From the NCBI GenBank assembly GCA_025267735.1, contig CM046294.1:41787570-41851569 (forward strand): DNA of 64,000 nt. The letters are read 5' to 3'. Source of the stretch: Mactra quadrangularis. Its lineage: Eukaryota > Mollusca > Bivalvia > Venerida > Mactridae. A program made the translations under genes and the position numbers. Shown here piece after piece: positions 56,101-64,000 of this stretch (position 1 is its first letter; each line of letters begins with the position of its first letter). The notes beneath the pieces were generated by a model. The model did not search any database. It had not been told where the DNA came from and saw only the letters and a list, made by a program, of their open reading frames with translations.

Positions 56101-58599
56101 ATTATATATGATAATGTGGCAGAGTTGAATAAATTGATAATATTATCATCTGTTCAATTATATAAATGTTAACAAGATGTTCTTACTATTAATAATATTA
56201 TACTTATAACCTACCTTTTACTTTTATGATCCAGTTTGATCCTTTTCCTTCGATTCCTGTTTGTGCTGTACACATATAGATGTCATTATGCTCACTTCTA
56301 CGTACATTTAATATTGTAACTTGATATAATGTTTTGTTACACGTGTAGATATATTTATTAGTATCATCTAGAAATGTTTGACCAGGCGGTGAAGTATTAC
56401 ATGCTCCATTTTGTACACCTAAAGCAGCTGTGTTTGCTCCAAAGTTCATATTCCAGTTGACATATATAACATCGGCTGATACTCTACATACGAATAGTAT
56501 GCTATCTCCTTCAGTTACTTCTGCAACATTAAACGTCACTGTACTTTGGCAGATGCGACACGTTGTGTTTTCTAGAATAAAGCAGTAATAGAGTAATAAT
56601 AATTATATACATGAAATAAACATTTTTCGTGGCTTCACACTACATCATAAAATAGGGCGTATTTAGCATTATTCCACAGTAAACTTATAGTTGGATTCGC
56701 AACTTATCACATAAATTCGTTGCCGGTGTAGCTCTCGTCTCTACTACCTGAGTTACGTAACCATGCTGTATAAGTACCATCAACTGTAGTATACTGACCT
56801 CATTATTCAGCGTGAAACTTGAGTCTAAGATATGTTAACCCCCGAGTCAATATGTTTCGAGTTATCCTAAACGAGCTATATCTCTTAAAAATAACTTTAA
56901 ATGTCAACAATTCAATGTTAAATTCTTTACTATTACCTGACGCCAATTTCCCACGTTGTCAATGTTGACCAATACATTGATGACATTTTTAGATTTTGTA
57001 TGTTTTCTATACTTTTTAGTTTGTATTTTAAAATACATGTATATTAGTATAAATATATAATAACAGTAATAATTATGATGATAACAATAATAATAATAAC
57101 TATTAAGAATATAAATGTTAGTGATAATAATAATGAAACTATTGTGTTTAAATGACTCAATTTATCACTGAACTTAAATCATTCTGGCACTTAGTGCTCG
57201 TTAATAGATTGCCAATATGTTATATGTCATCCAAATTGTCCGAGCATAAAATGATGAATTATGACGTACTATTACACAACTCGATATCAAAACAGCAGCG
57301 GTCTAAAGACGTATCGGTAGGTTTCATCGTATGAATATACAACTATCGGGTTATCGGACGATTGGAAGAAAGAAACGTATATCCATAAAGTACACTTCAA
57401 ACTCATTACTAGGATAATTGGATTATGTAAGAAAAACATAAGCTAAAGCGATAAAAATCATTTTTACATTGATTCAATTACCAAGTTGATCGATCAACAA
57501 TATTTTCATTATCATATTTCATAAAACTAGCAGGTTATAGTAAGAGTTAAGTCTTACCATCTAAGTATTGAGTAATCCATCCTGACACGATTCCTTCAGA
57601 CTGTAAAGTGTCTCTGCAAAGCATGATATCGTTGTTTGTGCCCTTAAAAGCATGTAACGTAACTCTAAACACTGTGCTGTCACATGAAATAGTAAAGTTG
57701 TATTTATCATTTAGAAATGAATGGTTTGATGTTGTTTCACATTTTCTCTCCTGACGTATCATATGTGAATTTGTGAAGTTCCCAGGGATTTTTGTCCAAA
57801 CTGTCCCATTTGTAGCCGACGGAACGGAACAAACAAATGTATAATTGATTCTGTTTTGTCTTTCAACAACAGACAGGGTCATTGTTGAAGACTGACAGCC
57901 ACAGAAACATACTGTAAAGTATTACATTAACATTATTTACATATTTTGTTTCAGTGATTAGCTTCCTTCTTTAGAATGGCCTTATGCAATGTTAGAATAC
58001 AGGTTATACATGTAAAATAGTTGATAAAGGTAGCGATTTAATGTTTTGGCTGCGTTGACTAGTTGAATACTCGTCTGTTAATGCCAGTAAGCCTCGACCG
58101 GAAATAGTAAATAAGACACAACAGATACATTTTTTCTTTTTTTGTTCATTATAATAACAAAATAATTGTGCAAGTCAAATACATATCGAAATTTAAGCAT
58201 CGCTTAATACACGGTAATGCTTTTAGTTCTTTGTGCCAAAATACAGCTATTCCCATCGATAGCACGGCCAACCAACCGATCTCAGGTTTGATTCTTTTCA
58301 GTTGGCTTGAATATACCTTCTAGAGTTTGGTAATTCGCCCGATTACCTCTATGTTGCACAGTTATTCGAGTCTGATAAAGGTATATGCTTTAAAAAAAGG
58401 CGAAATACAAGATTAAAAACAATGTTGTAATGCTACGTAACGAATCGGTTCATTATTACACAATGTAGTTACCAATGTCATCGTAGTATATTCATGAGCA
58501 TGTTGCCAGGTCTTGTAAATTTAGTCATGTAAGCACTCACCTAATGCTAGAAAACATTCAAGCAGTATCAAATCATTCATATTTTCCACGAATCTATTC
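47161..58599 (-). CDS. IgSF transmembrane receptor, minus-strand paralogue (whole locus)
   Basis: Coding exons, high to low: 58580-58541, 57911-57558, 56571-56215, 55640-55311, 54351-54067, 52938-52639, 52271-51990, 51695-51411, 51027-50734, 50376-50080, 49770-49648, 49310-49280, 48911-48880, 48637-48486 (ending in TAG) or 48637-48543 followed by 48179-48129, 47840-47760 and 47334-47161. Both chains keep phase (1053 and 1136 codons). The protein has a signal peptide, eight Ig domains, FN3, a transmembrane helix and a tail. The long ending carries LIYADL (ITIM-like) and TPYSQV (ITSM-like). By analogy with vertebrate receptors bearing such pairs it may recruit SHP-type phosphatases and inhibit signalling. 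The ligand is unknown. All exons shared with the plus gene match in phase, and several in exact length. Confidence 0.88.
47760..47840 (-). CDS. Minus gene exon 16: charged tail (alternative)
   Basis: 81 bases. Phase 0 stays open (DFELDNKRKEKENDKHDSK) and joins the last exon in frame. Phase 1 gives ADVYERF and then TGA after a run of four T. Both outcomes are possible endings. A single-base length difference in that T run would change the preferred reading. Confidence 0.6.
48129..48179 (-). CDS. Minus gene exon 15: basic tail (alternative)
   Basis: 51 bases between TTTTCACAG and a GGAAG|GTATAT donor. In phase 0 it reads KKGKMVKPHQEIANSRK. In phase 1, reached by skipping exon 14, it reads EKGKNGKTASGNSKQQE. 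The phase actually used is not certain. Confidence 0.6.
48486..48637 (-). CDS. Minus gene exon 14: tail with two Tyr motifs and an optional stop
   Basis: The exon codes LVDNPMYASSS, a Ser/Thr/Ala stretch and DIYAKPVKPKKPIVPPC, ending in TAG at 48486-48488. The Lys/Pro run could bind SH3 domains. An internal phase-0 donor CCG|GTAAAA at 48543/48542 would remove the end and lead to the next exons. Confidence 0.82.
48880..48911 (-). CDS. Minus gene exon 13: acidic tail
   Basis: 32 bases, phase 2-1 (RPDSDDSDDED). Acidic and serine-rich, it could be a casein-kinase substrate. Confidence 0.75.
49280..49310 (-). CDS. Minus gene exon 12: juxtamembrane tail
   Basis: 31 bases, phase 1-2 (GRSNADQDMR). 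Same size and phases as plus exon 42208-42238. Confidence 0.78.
49648..49770 (-). CDS. Minus gene exon 11: transmembrane segment
   Basis: After a short Ser-rich stalk, GALIGGLTGGISGVVIIVIV and IVVVIRRY form one helix with a basic stop-transfer and no intramembrane charge. Confidence 0.93.
50080..50376 (-). CDS. Minus gene exon 10: FN3 domain
   Basis: 297 bases, phase 1-1. PDPPINF, SSINLVWTPGSDNGPPQTF, YIKYKK, LTDLTENTKYEFVIFASN and GNSSE are FN3 landmarks. Confidence 0.93.
50734..51027 (-). CDS. Minus gene exon 9: cysteine-less Ig domain
   Basis: 294 bases, phase 1-1. ITITLNVIAYPQPTFIWYK and LTIQSVGPSDFTSYKVHA show an Ig fold without either canonical cysteine. It is the equivalent of plus exon 37481-37774. 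Confidence 0.9.
51411..51695 (-). CDS. Minus gene exon 8: Ig7
   Basis: 285 bases, phase 1-1. IQFACKADSNPIANMTLSHV and DAGKYVCYAKN contain the Cys pair. The C-strand Trp is replaced by Leu. An extra Cys precedes DAGKY. It has no counterpart in the plus gene. Confidence 0.9.
51990..52271 (-). CDS. Minus gene exon 7: Ig6
   Basis: 282 bases, phase 1-1. FTIRCPYTAGMPIATRFVW and SDAANYSCNVSN give the Ig core. It has no counterpart in the plus gene. Confidence 0.92.
52639..52938 (-). CDS. Minus gene exon 6: Ig5
   Basis: 300 bases, phase 1-1. SITCTADSKPSPDKYIWTG and DAGEYGCIIQN are classical Ig motifs (Cys, Trp, DxGxYxC). It has no counterpart in the plus gene. Confidence 0.92.
53050..53600 (-). mobile_element. 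LINE 3' fragment in intron
   Basis: The minus strand encodes a reverse-transcriptase C-terminal end: GRKYRIDREYRTCLYCESLV, DELHFTLVCPLYKDIR and YHALKIRNEFIENF, followed by a TA/TATACA-rich tail. It is of the same kind as the fragment at 38355-39783 in the plus paralogue. It lies in the intron between Ig4 and Ig5, on the gene's own strand. Confidence 0.8.
53060..53111. repeat. (CA)n/(TA)n microsatellite
   Basis: An ACAC run passes into a long perfect TA run at the 3' end of the LINE fragment. Confidence 0.95.
54067..54351 (-). CDS. Minus gene exon 5: Ig4 (I-set like)
   Basis: 285 bases, phase 1-1. GTLSCTVKGGNPTPTLSWSC and ACTCTPQQTG give both cysteines. GNPTPTLSW is typical of I-set/C2 domains. 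It has no counterpart in the plus gene. Confidence 0.9.
54402..54619. mobile_element. 218-bp element with CAGTGT ends
   Basis: CAGTGTTTTCTC on the left and GAGAACACACTG on the right are inverted repeats (one difference). The interior is GC-richer than the intron around it and includes paired GGGGTCA/TGACCCC motifs. A small hAT-type MITE is likely, but I could not define a clean 8-bp target duplication. Confidence 0.55.
55009..55303 (+). mobile_element. tRNA-derived SINE (copy 1) in the splice donor of Ig3
   Basis: Box A (TAGCGCAGTTGGTTGCGCG, from 55021) and box B (GGGTGCGAATCCCATCC) mark the tRNA-like head. The body is shared with copies 2 and 3 (GGTCCAGGAAAGCTAGGTTA, GGCCTTGTGGA, ACGCGGCGT). 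The 13-bp direct repeat TACTTACACTGAA flanks it at 54996-55008 and 55304-55316. Because that repeat contains the 5' splice site of the Ig3 exon on the minus strand, the insertion duplicated the donor. Confidence 0.9.
55311..55640 (-). CDS. Minus gene exon 4: Ig3
   Basis: 330 bases, phase 1-1. VDFTCTTSTARPAAS, VYWYK and KIFCKAKNS form the Ig core. The 5' splice site at 55310 lies inside a SINE target duplication (see 55009-55303). Confidence 0.92.
56215..56571 (-). CDS. Minus gene exon 3: Ig2 (V-like)
   Basis: 357 bases, phase 1-1. TTCRICQ at the start, ILFVCRV, YVNWNM, FLDDTNKYIYTCNK and SEHNDIYMCT mirror the plus gene Ig2 almost residue for residue in the second half. Confidence 0.92.
57055..57135. 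repeat. (ATA/ATG)n low-complexity tract
   Basis: Imperfect AAT/AAC/ATG triplet run in the intron between Ig1 and Ig2. Confidence 0.8.
57558..57911 (-). CDS. Minus gene exon 2: Ig1 (V-like)
   Basis: 354 bases, phase 1-1. It begins with a cysteine cluster (CFCGCQ) and has NYTFVCSV (B strand), VWTKIPG (C strand), ERKC, YNFTISC and NDIMLCRD. Both the canonical cysteine pair and a second pair are present, unlike the plus paralogue. Confidence 0.88.
58541..58599 (-). CDS. Minus gene exon 1: leader end and signal peptide
   Basis: ATG at 58580 gives MNDLILLECFLAL plus one base, with donor G|GTGAG. An acceptor (TTTTTTTCAG) precedes the exon at 58600, so an upstream non-coding exon is expected. Confidence 0.82.
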
Positions 58600-58813
58600 C
58601 TGAAAAAAATAATGATTTATTTGTATTCAAATAAGTTCCTTATTCAATTGGAGTATTTGCAATTTAGTTTAATTCTGCTAATGCTGGGATTAAACATGAT
58701 GAATAACAAGTGTTCATGCTGATATGAAATAATATTGTAATTATTTATTTCTTCAACACTTTCTGATGAAAAGAAAATTATTATTGTCACAACTTTTCTT
58801 TACTAAAAAAAAC

Positions 58814-59108
58814 CAACAAAAAAGGGGTCGATAGCGCAATTGGTAGCGCGCCGGGATATGGATACTCGTGCCAGAGGGGGTGCGGGTCCGAATCCCATCC
58901 GGAGAGGTTATACCCTTCCATGAAAATTAGACAATAATGTCAATTTTCCTCCATTGATTAGATAATATGTAGACGTTTCCGGCCTTGTGGAAGGGTAGGT
59001 GAGTACTGGTTATAGACAAAGGTCCAGGAAAGCTAAGTTAGGTGCGCTGGAGGCCGTGAAATGACCTAAAATGTGTTGATACGGCGTTAAATCCAATAAA
59101 TAAATAAA
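58814..59108 (+). mobile_element. tRNA-derived SINE (copy 2) upstream of the minus gene
   Basis: Full-length copy with box A (ATAGCGCAATTGGTAGCGCG), box B (GGTCCGAATCCCATCC), the shared body and the tail GGCGTTAAATCCAATAAATAAA. The 15-bp direct repeat TTTACTAAAAAAAAC flanks it (58799-58813 and 59109-59123). It lies a little over 200 bases upstream of the minus gene's first coding exon, within its 5' intron or promoter. Confidence 0.92.
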
Positions 59109-59329
59109 TTTACTAAAAAAAACGACTAGTGGATGCATTCATGATTTGATTTGTCAACCTTCTAACATTTGTTGTATTATCATACGAATATATTATCCTA
59201 AACATTTCATCGTTATTTATAAAATAATATAAATAGGCAATCAAAAATCAAACATTTTTACCTCTAAATTCTCATACACATTTTTCAATTAATGCTTCCG
59301 TATTATTAGCTATTATAATAATGTGTATG

Positions 59330-61520
59330 TTCAATATGTTAGTTTTAAATATTTTATTATTGCGCCCTGGTAGTAACAAACTCAGGTGTAACATGTTAAG
59401 TGTTAAGATAAAACGTCATACACATCCGATGAATACAAGTAAATATACATCGAATGTAAAAAATCTGTATATATCACGTTACAAGATTAATGCAAAAATA
59501 ATTGAACACCGTACACCGTTTTGTAATTTTTTTAGGATAAGGAATGAACACAGTATTGAAAATACAGACGTACTTTTTTCATTTATTGCATTAAAGATAA
59601 TTGAGATTTGTTTAAATATTAGTCATTAAATATTTATCATTTAAATCTTGAAAAGTGGGTACATGTTTATGTAATAATTTGCAAATCTACTACAATATTT
59701 CATTTTATACTATAGTAACAGTACTCATTTTATACGTGTAACTAATTACAAAGAACATAATAACACTAATACTAAAAAAGGGTAAAATTCAATCTTTATA
59801 GTCATATAAGATGTGTTTGATAAATTAATAAATGTTCACGTCGTATCAAATATGAAAGTACTTTTAAATGTTAGTGTTCAATTGTTTCCGTTGAATAATA
59901 GGTTAGATATCTTTATCATTTTTGTGCTAGTTTTGCCAAAAACAGATATAAAATGTTCAAGATAACTCGACTCTACCCGTAATGTTCAATCACGGTTATG
60001 CAATTAGCTAGTACTTCATATTTGTATCACTTAACAAGTTGAACATTTCATGTATGTTTTAAATCTTTATATAAAGTGCATGTTAAGAATTTATAATTTT
60101 TGCATATTATCTAATACCAAATACAGCTTAATTTATTAATTGTAAAAATCGTAATAAAACAATATAATTTTGTAACTTGTTTATCTGCAGGGTTTAAACC
60201 TCATAACACATATGTATAGCGCTCTTTTTATATTGAAAACATGCTCAAAGTGCTTTAAAAGTTAAATGAAAATACATGATATTTGGTTCAGGTCTGGACT
60301 ATTATTATTGTATATTGTGTAAATGTTATTGAATTGGTATCAATGTATAGAATGTGTTAAATTGTATAACAGTCGGTTGATATTTATCCTAAGTACACTG
60401 TGCGTATTTGTGGTAACTATATTTACCATTTGTCAAATGAGATGCACCACATGGGCTTTTATTCATATTTCGATATAAATTATCGTATATAACAATACTT
60501 TAAGTATATAGTTTTTAAGACTTAAAGGAAAACAAATTATGTAAGTCACAGGCAATCTTGAACTATTTAATATGAAATGTGTTAAAATAAGAATAACAAG
60601 ATAGAAACCATCAAAAGTGTGAATTTCTCAATCATGTGACAGGAATATACCACAAACCAGATTACTCATTTCCTAACAAATTATAGTAATGTTTTTGCCA
60701 CTTTGGTTCATCCTCGTCTGGCAATACAAGAGATTATACCTAAACATGTAACTAAACATCATATAACGTATACAAGGTTAATGTAAACAGACATGAACAG
60801 AACAGAACAAACATTTTATTTCTCAAATTATGATAAATGACATATGATTTATAAACATACACAATAGAGATTAAATTGCATATAAAAGGGATAAATACTT
60901 CTACGGTGTACAATGTTTTACAAATCAAGTTACGTTTATGTGTTAGCAAATATAATTATTTAATGCTATGATAAAATGCTTTTAGAATAAGGAATTAAGA
61001 CAGTTTCGAAAAATGCGAACGTGCGTTTTATATATAAATTGCCTTAGATATTTTGTTCAATATTAGTCATGATTTTGCGCATTTAAATATTGAATTGGTG
61101 ACATGTTTAAATGTAATTTGCAAATTTTCTACAATAGTTCATTTTATACAAACATTGTTAAGAAAACATTTCGATACGTTTAACAACTTATGAAGAACCT
61201 TATTAATAATACATGTAAAAAAAACACAATGAGTTAAATATAATTACCTTTACAATTGCGAAAAATTTGGTCATAAATGAACACTTTGTATTAAATGTTA
61301 ACGCACTATGTGAAAGTAGAAACCCAATTTATGTGTTTAGAACAGAACTGTCTTCCTCATCTGTGTCCTTCTTGTACAAAAACAATTATAACATGTTTAA
61401 ATGTAAAGATAAAACGTCTAGATACCCGTCATGTCCAGTCAAGTAAACGGCATGCAATCGGGAAGTACTGCATACTTTTATCTTCAAAAAAGTTGAACGT
61501 TACATGTGATTTTTAAATCT
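59330..61520. repeat. Old imperfect direct duplication upstream of the minus gene
   Basis: Blocks at about 59535-59860 (GGATAAGGAATGAACACAGT, TTAGTCATTAAATATTTATC, AATTTGCAAATCTACTACAA) recur at about 60985-61310 with many changes. GATAAAACGTC recurs at about 59407 and 61408. No coding sequence is supported in either copy. Confidence 0.5.
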
Positions 61521-61883
61521 TTTGAAAAAGTTATAAATTGCAAGTACCGTTAATACTCCAAAAACTAAAATTTAAATATAATTATACAGCTCGTACAATA
61601 ATCACAGCAAATGTATTTGTATTTGAGATATTACAGTTTGTATTATTACTTCATGCAAACGTTTACCAATGGGTACAACTAGTAAATAAAATCAATTTTA
61701 AAAATATGAATACAATAAACTAGCTGTACTATCAATGTTTCATAAGTATCTAATGTATCGTTTGAGTTATACAAATTCAGGTACTAGTAACCTTTTTTTC
61801 GTACATATTTTTTGAGTAGGAACTCATAAGTAGGCCAAGTTTTAAGTTTACTGAGTATTTAAAAAGTAATTCCCAAAACATAA

Positions 61884-62043
61884 TTTCTCCATTGATTAGA
61901 TACTATGGAGAAGTTTCCGGCCTTGTGGAAGGGTAGGTGAGTACTGGTTATAGACAATGGTCCAGGAAAGCTAGGTTAGGTGCGCTGGACGCCGTAAAAT
62001 GACCTAAAATTGTGTTGACACGGCGTTACCTCCAATAAATAAA
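61884..62043 (+). mobile_element. tRNA-derived SINE (copy 3), 5'-truncated
   Basis: Only the 3' half is left, from CTCCATTGATTAGATACTATG through GGTCCAGGAAAGCTAGGTTA to ACACGGCGTTACCTCCAATA and an A-rich tail. The tRNA head is missing. Confidence 0.85.
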
Positions 62044-64000
62044 AACAAAACAAAAAAACATTATTTAAAAAGGAATCATTTTTTATAAGTTTTAATCGTT
62101 TGTTATAAAGGTTTCAGTCTTGTAGCGGAGACAGAAGGAATAATCACCAATGAGGCTTTAACAAAGTGCTAGGATGAATTAATTACGCACTTGCCCTTAC
62201 ATATTTATGTCGGGTATGTTTTAAATAACGCCAAGATAAAAAACTGTAATATCATTATACAAACAAAATGACAAGAAGGTTCTTACTAAGTATTTATGAA
62301 ACCATGTATCACTAAAATAACTAAACTTCTGTGTTATTATTGTAACACGATGACAGTTGCCTCAACTCAGTGATAGCATATTGGCTAGTTTAGTGAGTGT
62401 TATACTGCTGTGTTTTAACCAATGGGAGCGTGCCTGTTTAACACGTGACCATACGTAGTCAGAATGTTATGTCTTAAATTGACGCTCTGTGACGAGGGGA
62501 ACAGAGGGCTTGTGAGTGTTGTACTAGACGATCTAAAATGCTGTAGAGAGATTATCGATATATTTCCGCACTATAGTTAAATAAATGTTAGAAATAGGAA
62601 CTTTTCTTGCCATGTGTTTGGTTATACAAATGGACCATATGTTTAATGTTTTATCCCAAAATTAAATATAGAGTGGTGTAGAAAAAAACAACAACTACGG
62701 AGTGGGCACTAGTTACAAAACAGATAATATACTATATTACATTCCTTGTAAAACTTCATAGATGTTCGTCTAATGTTTCCTAAAATACAAAGACATATAT
62801 TACCTAACGTACTATTCTTCATTAGTACACTATCTACAACAAGACAAGTATTGTACGTTTAAACGGCTGTCCAACCTTAAAATTTAAACAGGAAGTTTTT
62901 AACATATAATAGTTGTAAATTACACAAAGAAAAACAATAGATAAAGAAGATTAATCTATCGAGTGTTTGCGAATATTAAAGTTGACGTTGTAAAATTAGT
63001 TGATAGACGATTGATAATTCGGGCCCAAGGTTTAGAAAATAACATAATACAATGTATTTACAAAGATACAGGTCGTATTCTAGGTCATGCGTGCTTTTGT
63101 ACTTTAAACGATGGACTTGCCCACTAAAGAGGTAAATAAGCTGATCCATGAACTGCATTTTACTGATTTAAACATACCACTTTGATATTTAACATTCATT
63201 TTAAAAGTGTATATGAACATTGTAAATTTCATATAATAATATGTTTATAAAATAAGTGTAAACTTACTAATATATAAAATCGTAAAAATATATCACCCCT
63301 AAATATTGGTGTGTAATGAAACTGGCTTTGTTTATATACGCAATGTTTACGTGGACGACCTGTATGACTATCGATATACAATTTAAAGTTTGTAAATATC
63401 AATACATTTATTATCCGAATAAAGAAATTGTTGAGTTGTAAAATAGTCTACTGACTTTTATGCAAAGTTAATTAACTCGTAATTTAGTGATTACATTAAC
63501 CTTATAACAAATGATATGCATTACAATTTAATTATCTTACAAAATTAGTAGTATATTCTATCTAATATCTCAAGAAAAAAATAGTGTAACCCATTGGCAG
63601 GCTTGAACTCTGTTAACTACTTACTACTATCATACCACATTTGCAGACGCCCTTCTATATTTGATATGACGTAATCCAGTCTATAAATTGCATATTGACG
63701 GGCCTCTCTGTCCATAATGTTTATATTAACTGTTTATGACGTCATCCAGTACATAAATAGCATACAACTGGCTACTAAGCAATTTGACTCTTTAAAAGTT
63801 ATTTATAGAGTTTGGGAAATCCGTAAAGTCCGGTTTTTGTCTAGAAACATTAAATATTTAATTTGATTAACAAAGATTGAATATACGAGTATTACTTTTT
63901 GCTGCATTGCTTGAAAATAATCGACAATATATTGGTATATTTCATACACTGAGCGAAATATCATTATATATCGGCTTCGCTTCGGGCCACATACCTTTCT
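62044..64000. other. No recognisable gene
   Basis: AT-rich flank. A GC-richer patch at 62400-62540 has CCAAT (62419-62423) and CACGTG (62442-62447). Near 63660-63760 a segment of about 70 bases is imperfectly repeated (ATGACGT(A/C)ATCCAGT), including a TGACGTCA palindrome at about 63737. No exon was found. Confidence 0.45.

Noticed and set aside
62400..62540. CCAAT and CACGTG motifs as a promoter
   Set aside because: No TATA box, first exon or downstream gene could be tied to them.
1..64000. CRISPR arrays, operons, ribosome-binding sites or other prokaryotic features
   Set aside because: None seen. Introns, SINEs and receptor architecture mark the window as animal DNA.

Overview
The window looks like a strongly AT-rich metazoan genome segment, most probably from a bivalve or other mollusc. 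Supporting this are multi-exon immunoglobulin-superfamily (IgSF) genes with phase-1 domain exons, a BEL/Pao retroelement, tRNA-derived SINEs ending in a 'GGCGTTAAA(T)CCAATAAATAAA'-type tail as seen in molluscan SINEs, and a 'CAAAGGGAGATAAC' motif (about 5331-5344) that is common in molluscan DNA. The species is inference; no taxonomic search could be run.

Region 1 (1 to about 30 kb) is mobile-element territory. A decayed BEL/Pao gag-pol lies on the minus strand at the left edge and is cut off inside the integrase. It is followed by a Tc1/mariner tail, three diverged copies (A, B, C) of a non-coding repeat family, a degenerate tandem array, a near-complete 860-bp foldback flanked by TTAA, a Ty3/gypsy integrase remnant, a hAT-like element and the 3' part of a LINE. 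Long stretches between them hold nothing I recognise. A short GC-richer coding-like exon at 30332-30415 belongs to no gene I can complete.

Region 2 (31.0-45.5 kb, plus strand) is an IgSF receptor gene: signal peptide, Ig1, Ig2, Ig3, a cysteine-less Ig, FN3, transmembrane segment and a five-exon tail with several tyrosine motifs (TAYDEI, NYEMV, QYSTL, VYENM). All splice phases are consistent and give 692 codons. A half-exon tandem duplicate would add 72 codons. Its introns hold a Tc1 element with terminal inverted repeats, a LINE fragment, a hAT-like element with an 8-bp target duplication and a composite tandem repeat.

Region 3 (47.2-58.6 kb, minus strand) is its paralogue, pointing toward it. 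It has the same exon scheme (many exons are identical in length) plus four extra Ig exons (eight Ig + FN3 in all). Its tail carries an ITIM-like LIYADL and an ITSM-like TPYSQV in the last exon, and alternative splicing can produce another ending. The two genes look like a tail-to-tail 'paired receptor' set: related ectodomains and transmembrane segments with different signalling tails. That arrangement is the most interesting biology in the window. A SINE has inserted across the 5' splice site of one Ig exon, duplicating the splice donor.

Region 4 (58.6-64 kb) is upstream flank of the minus gene. It contains two more SINE copies and an old internal duplication, with no further gene seen.
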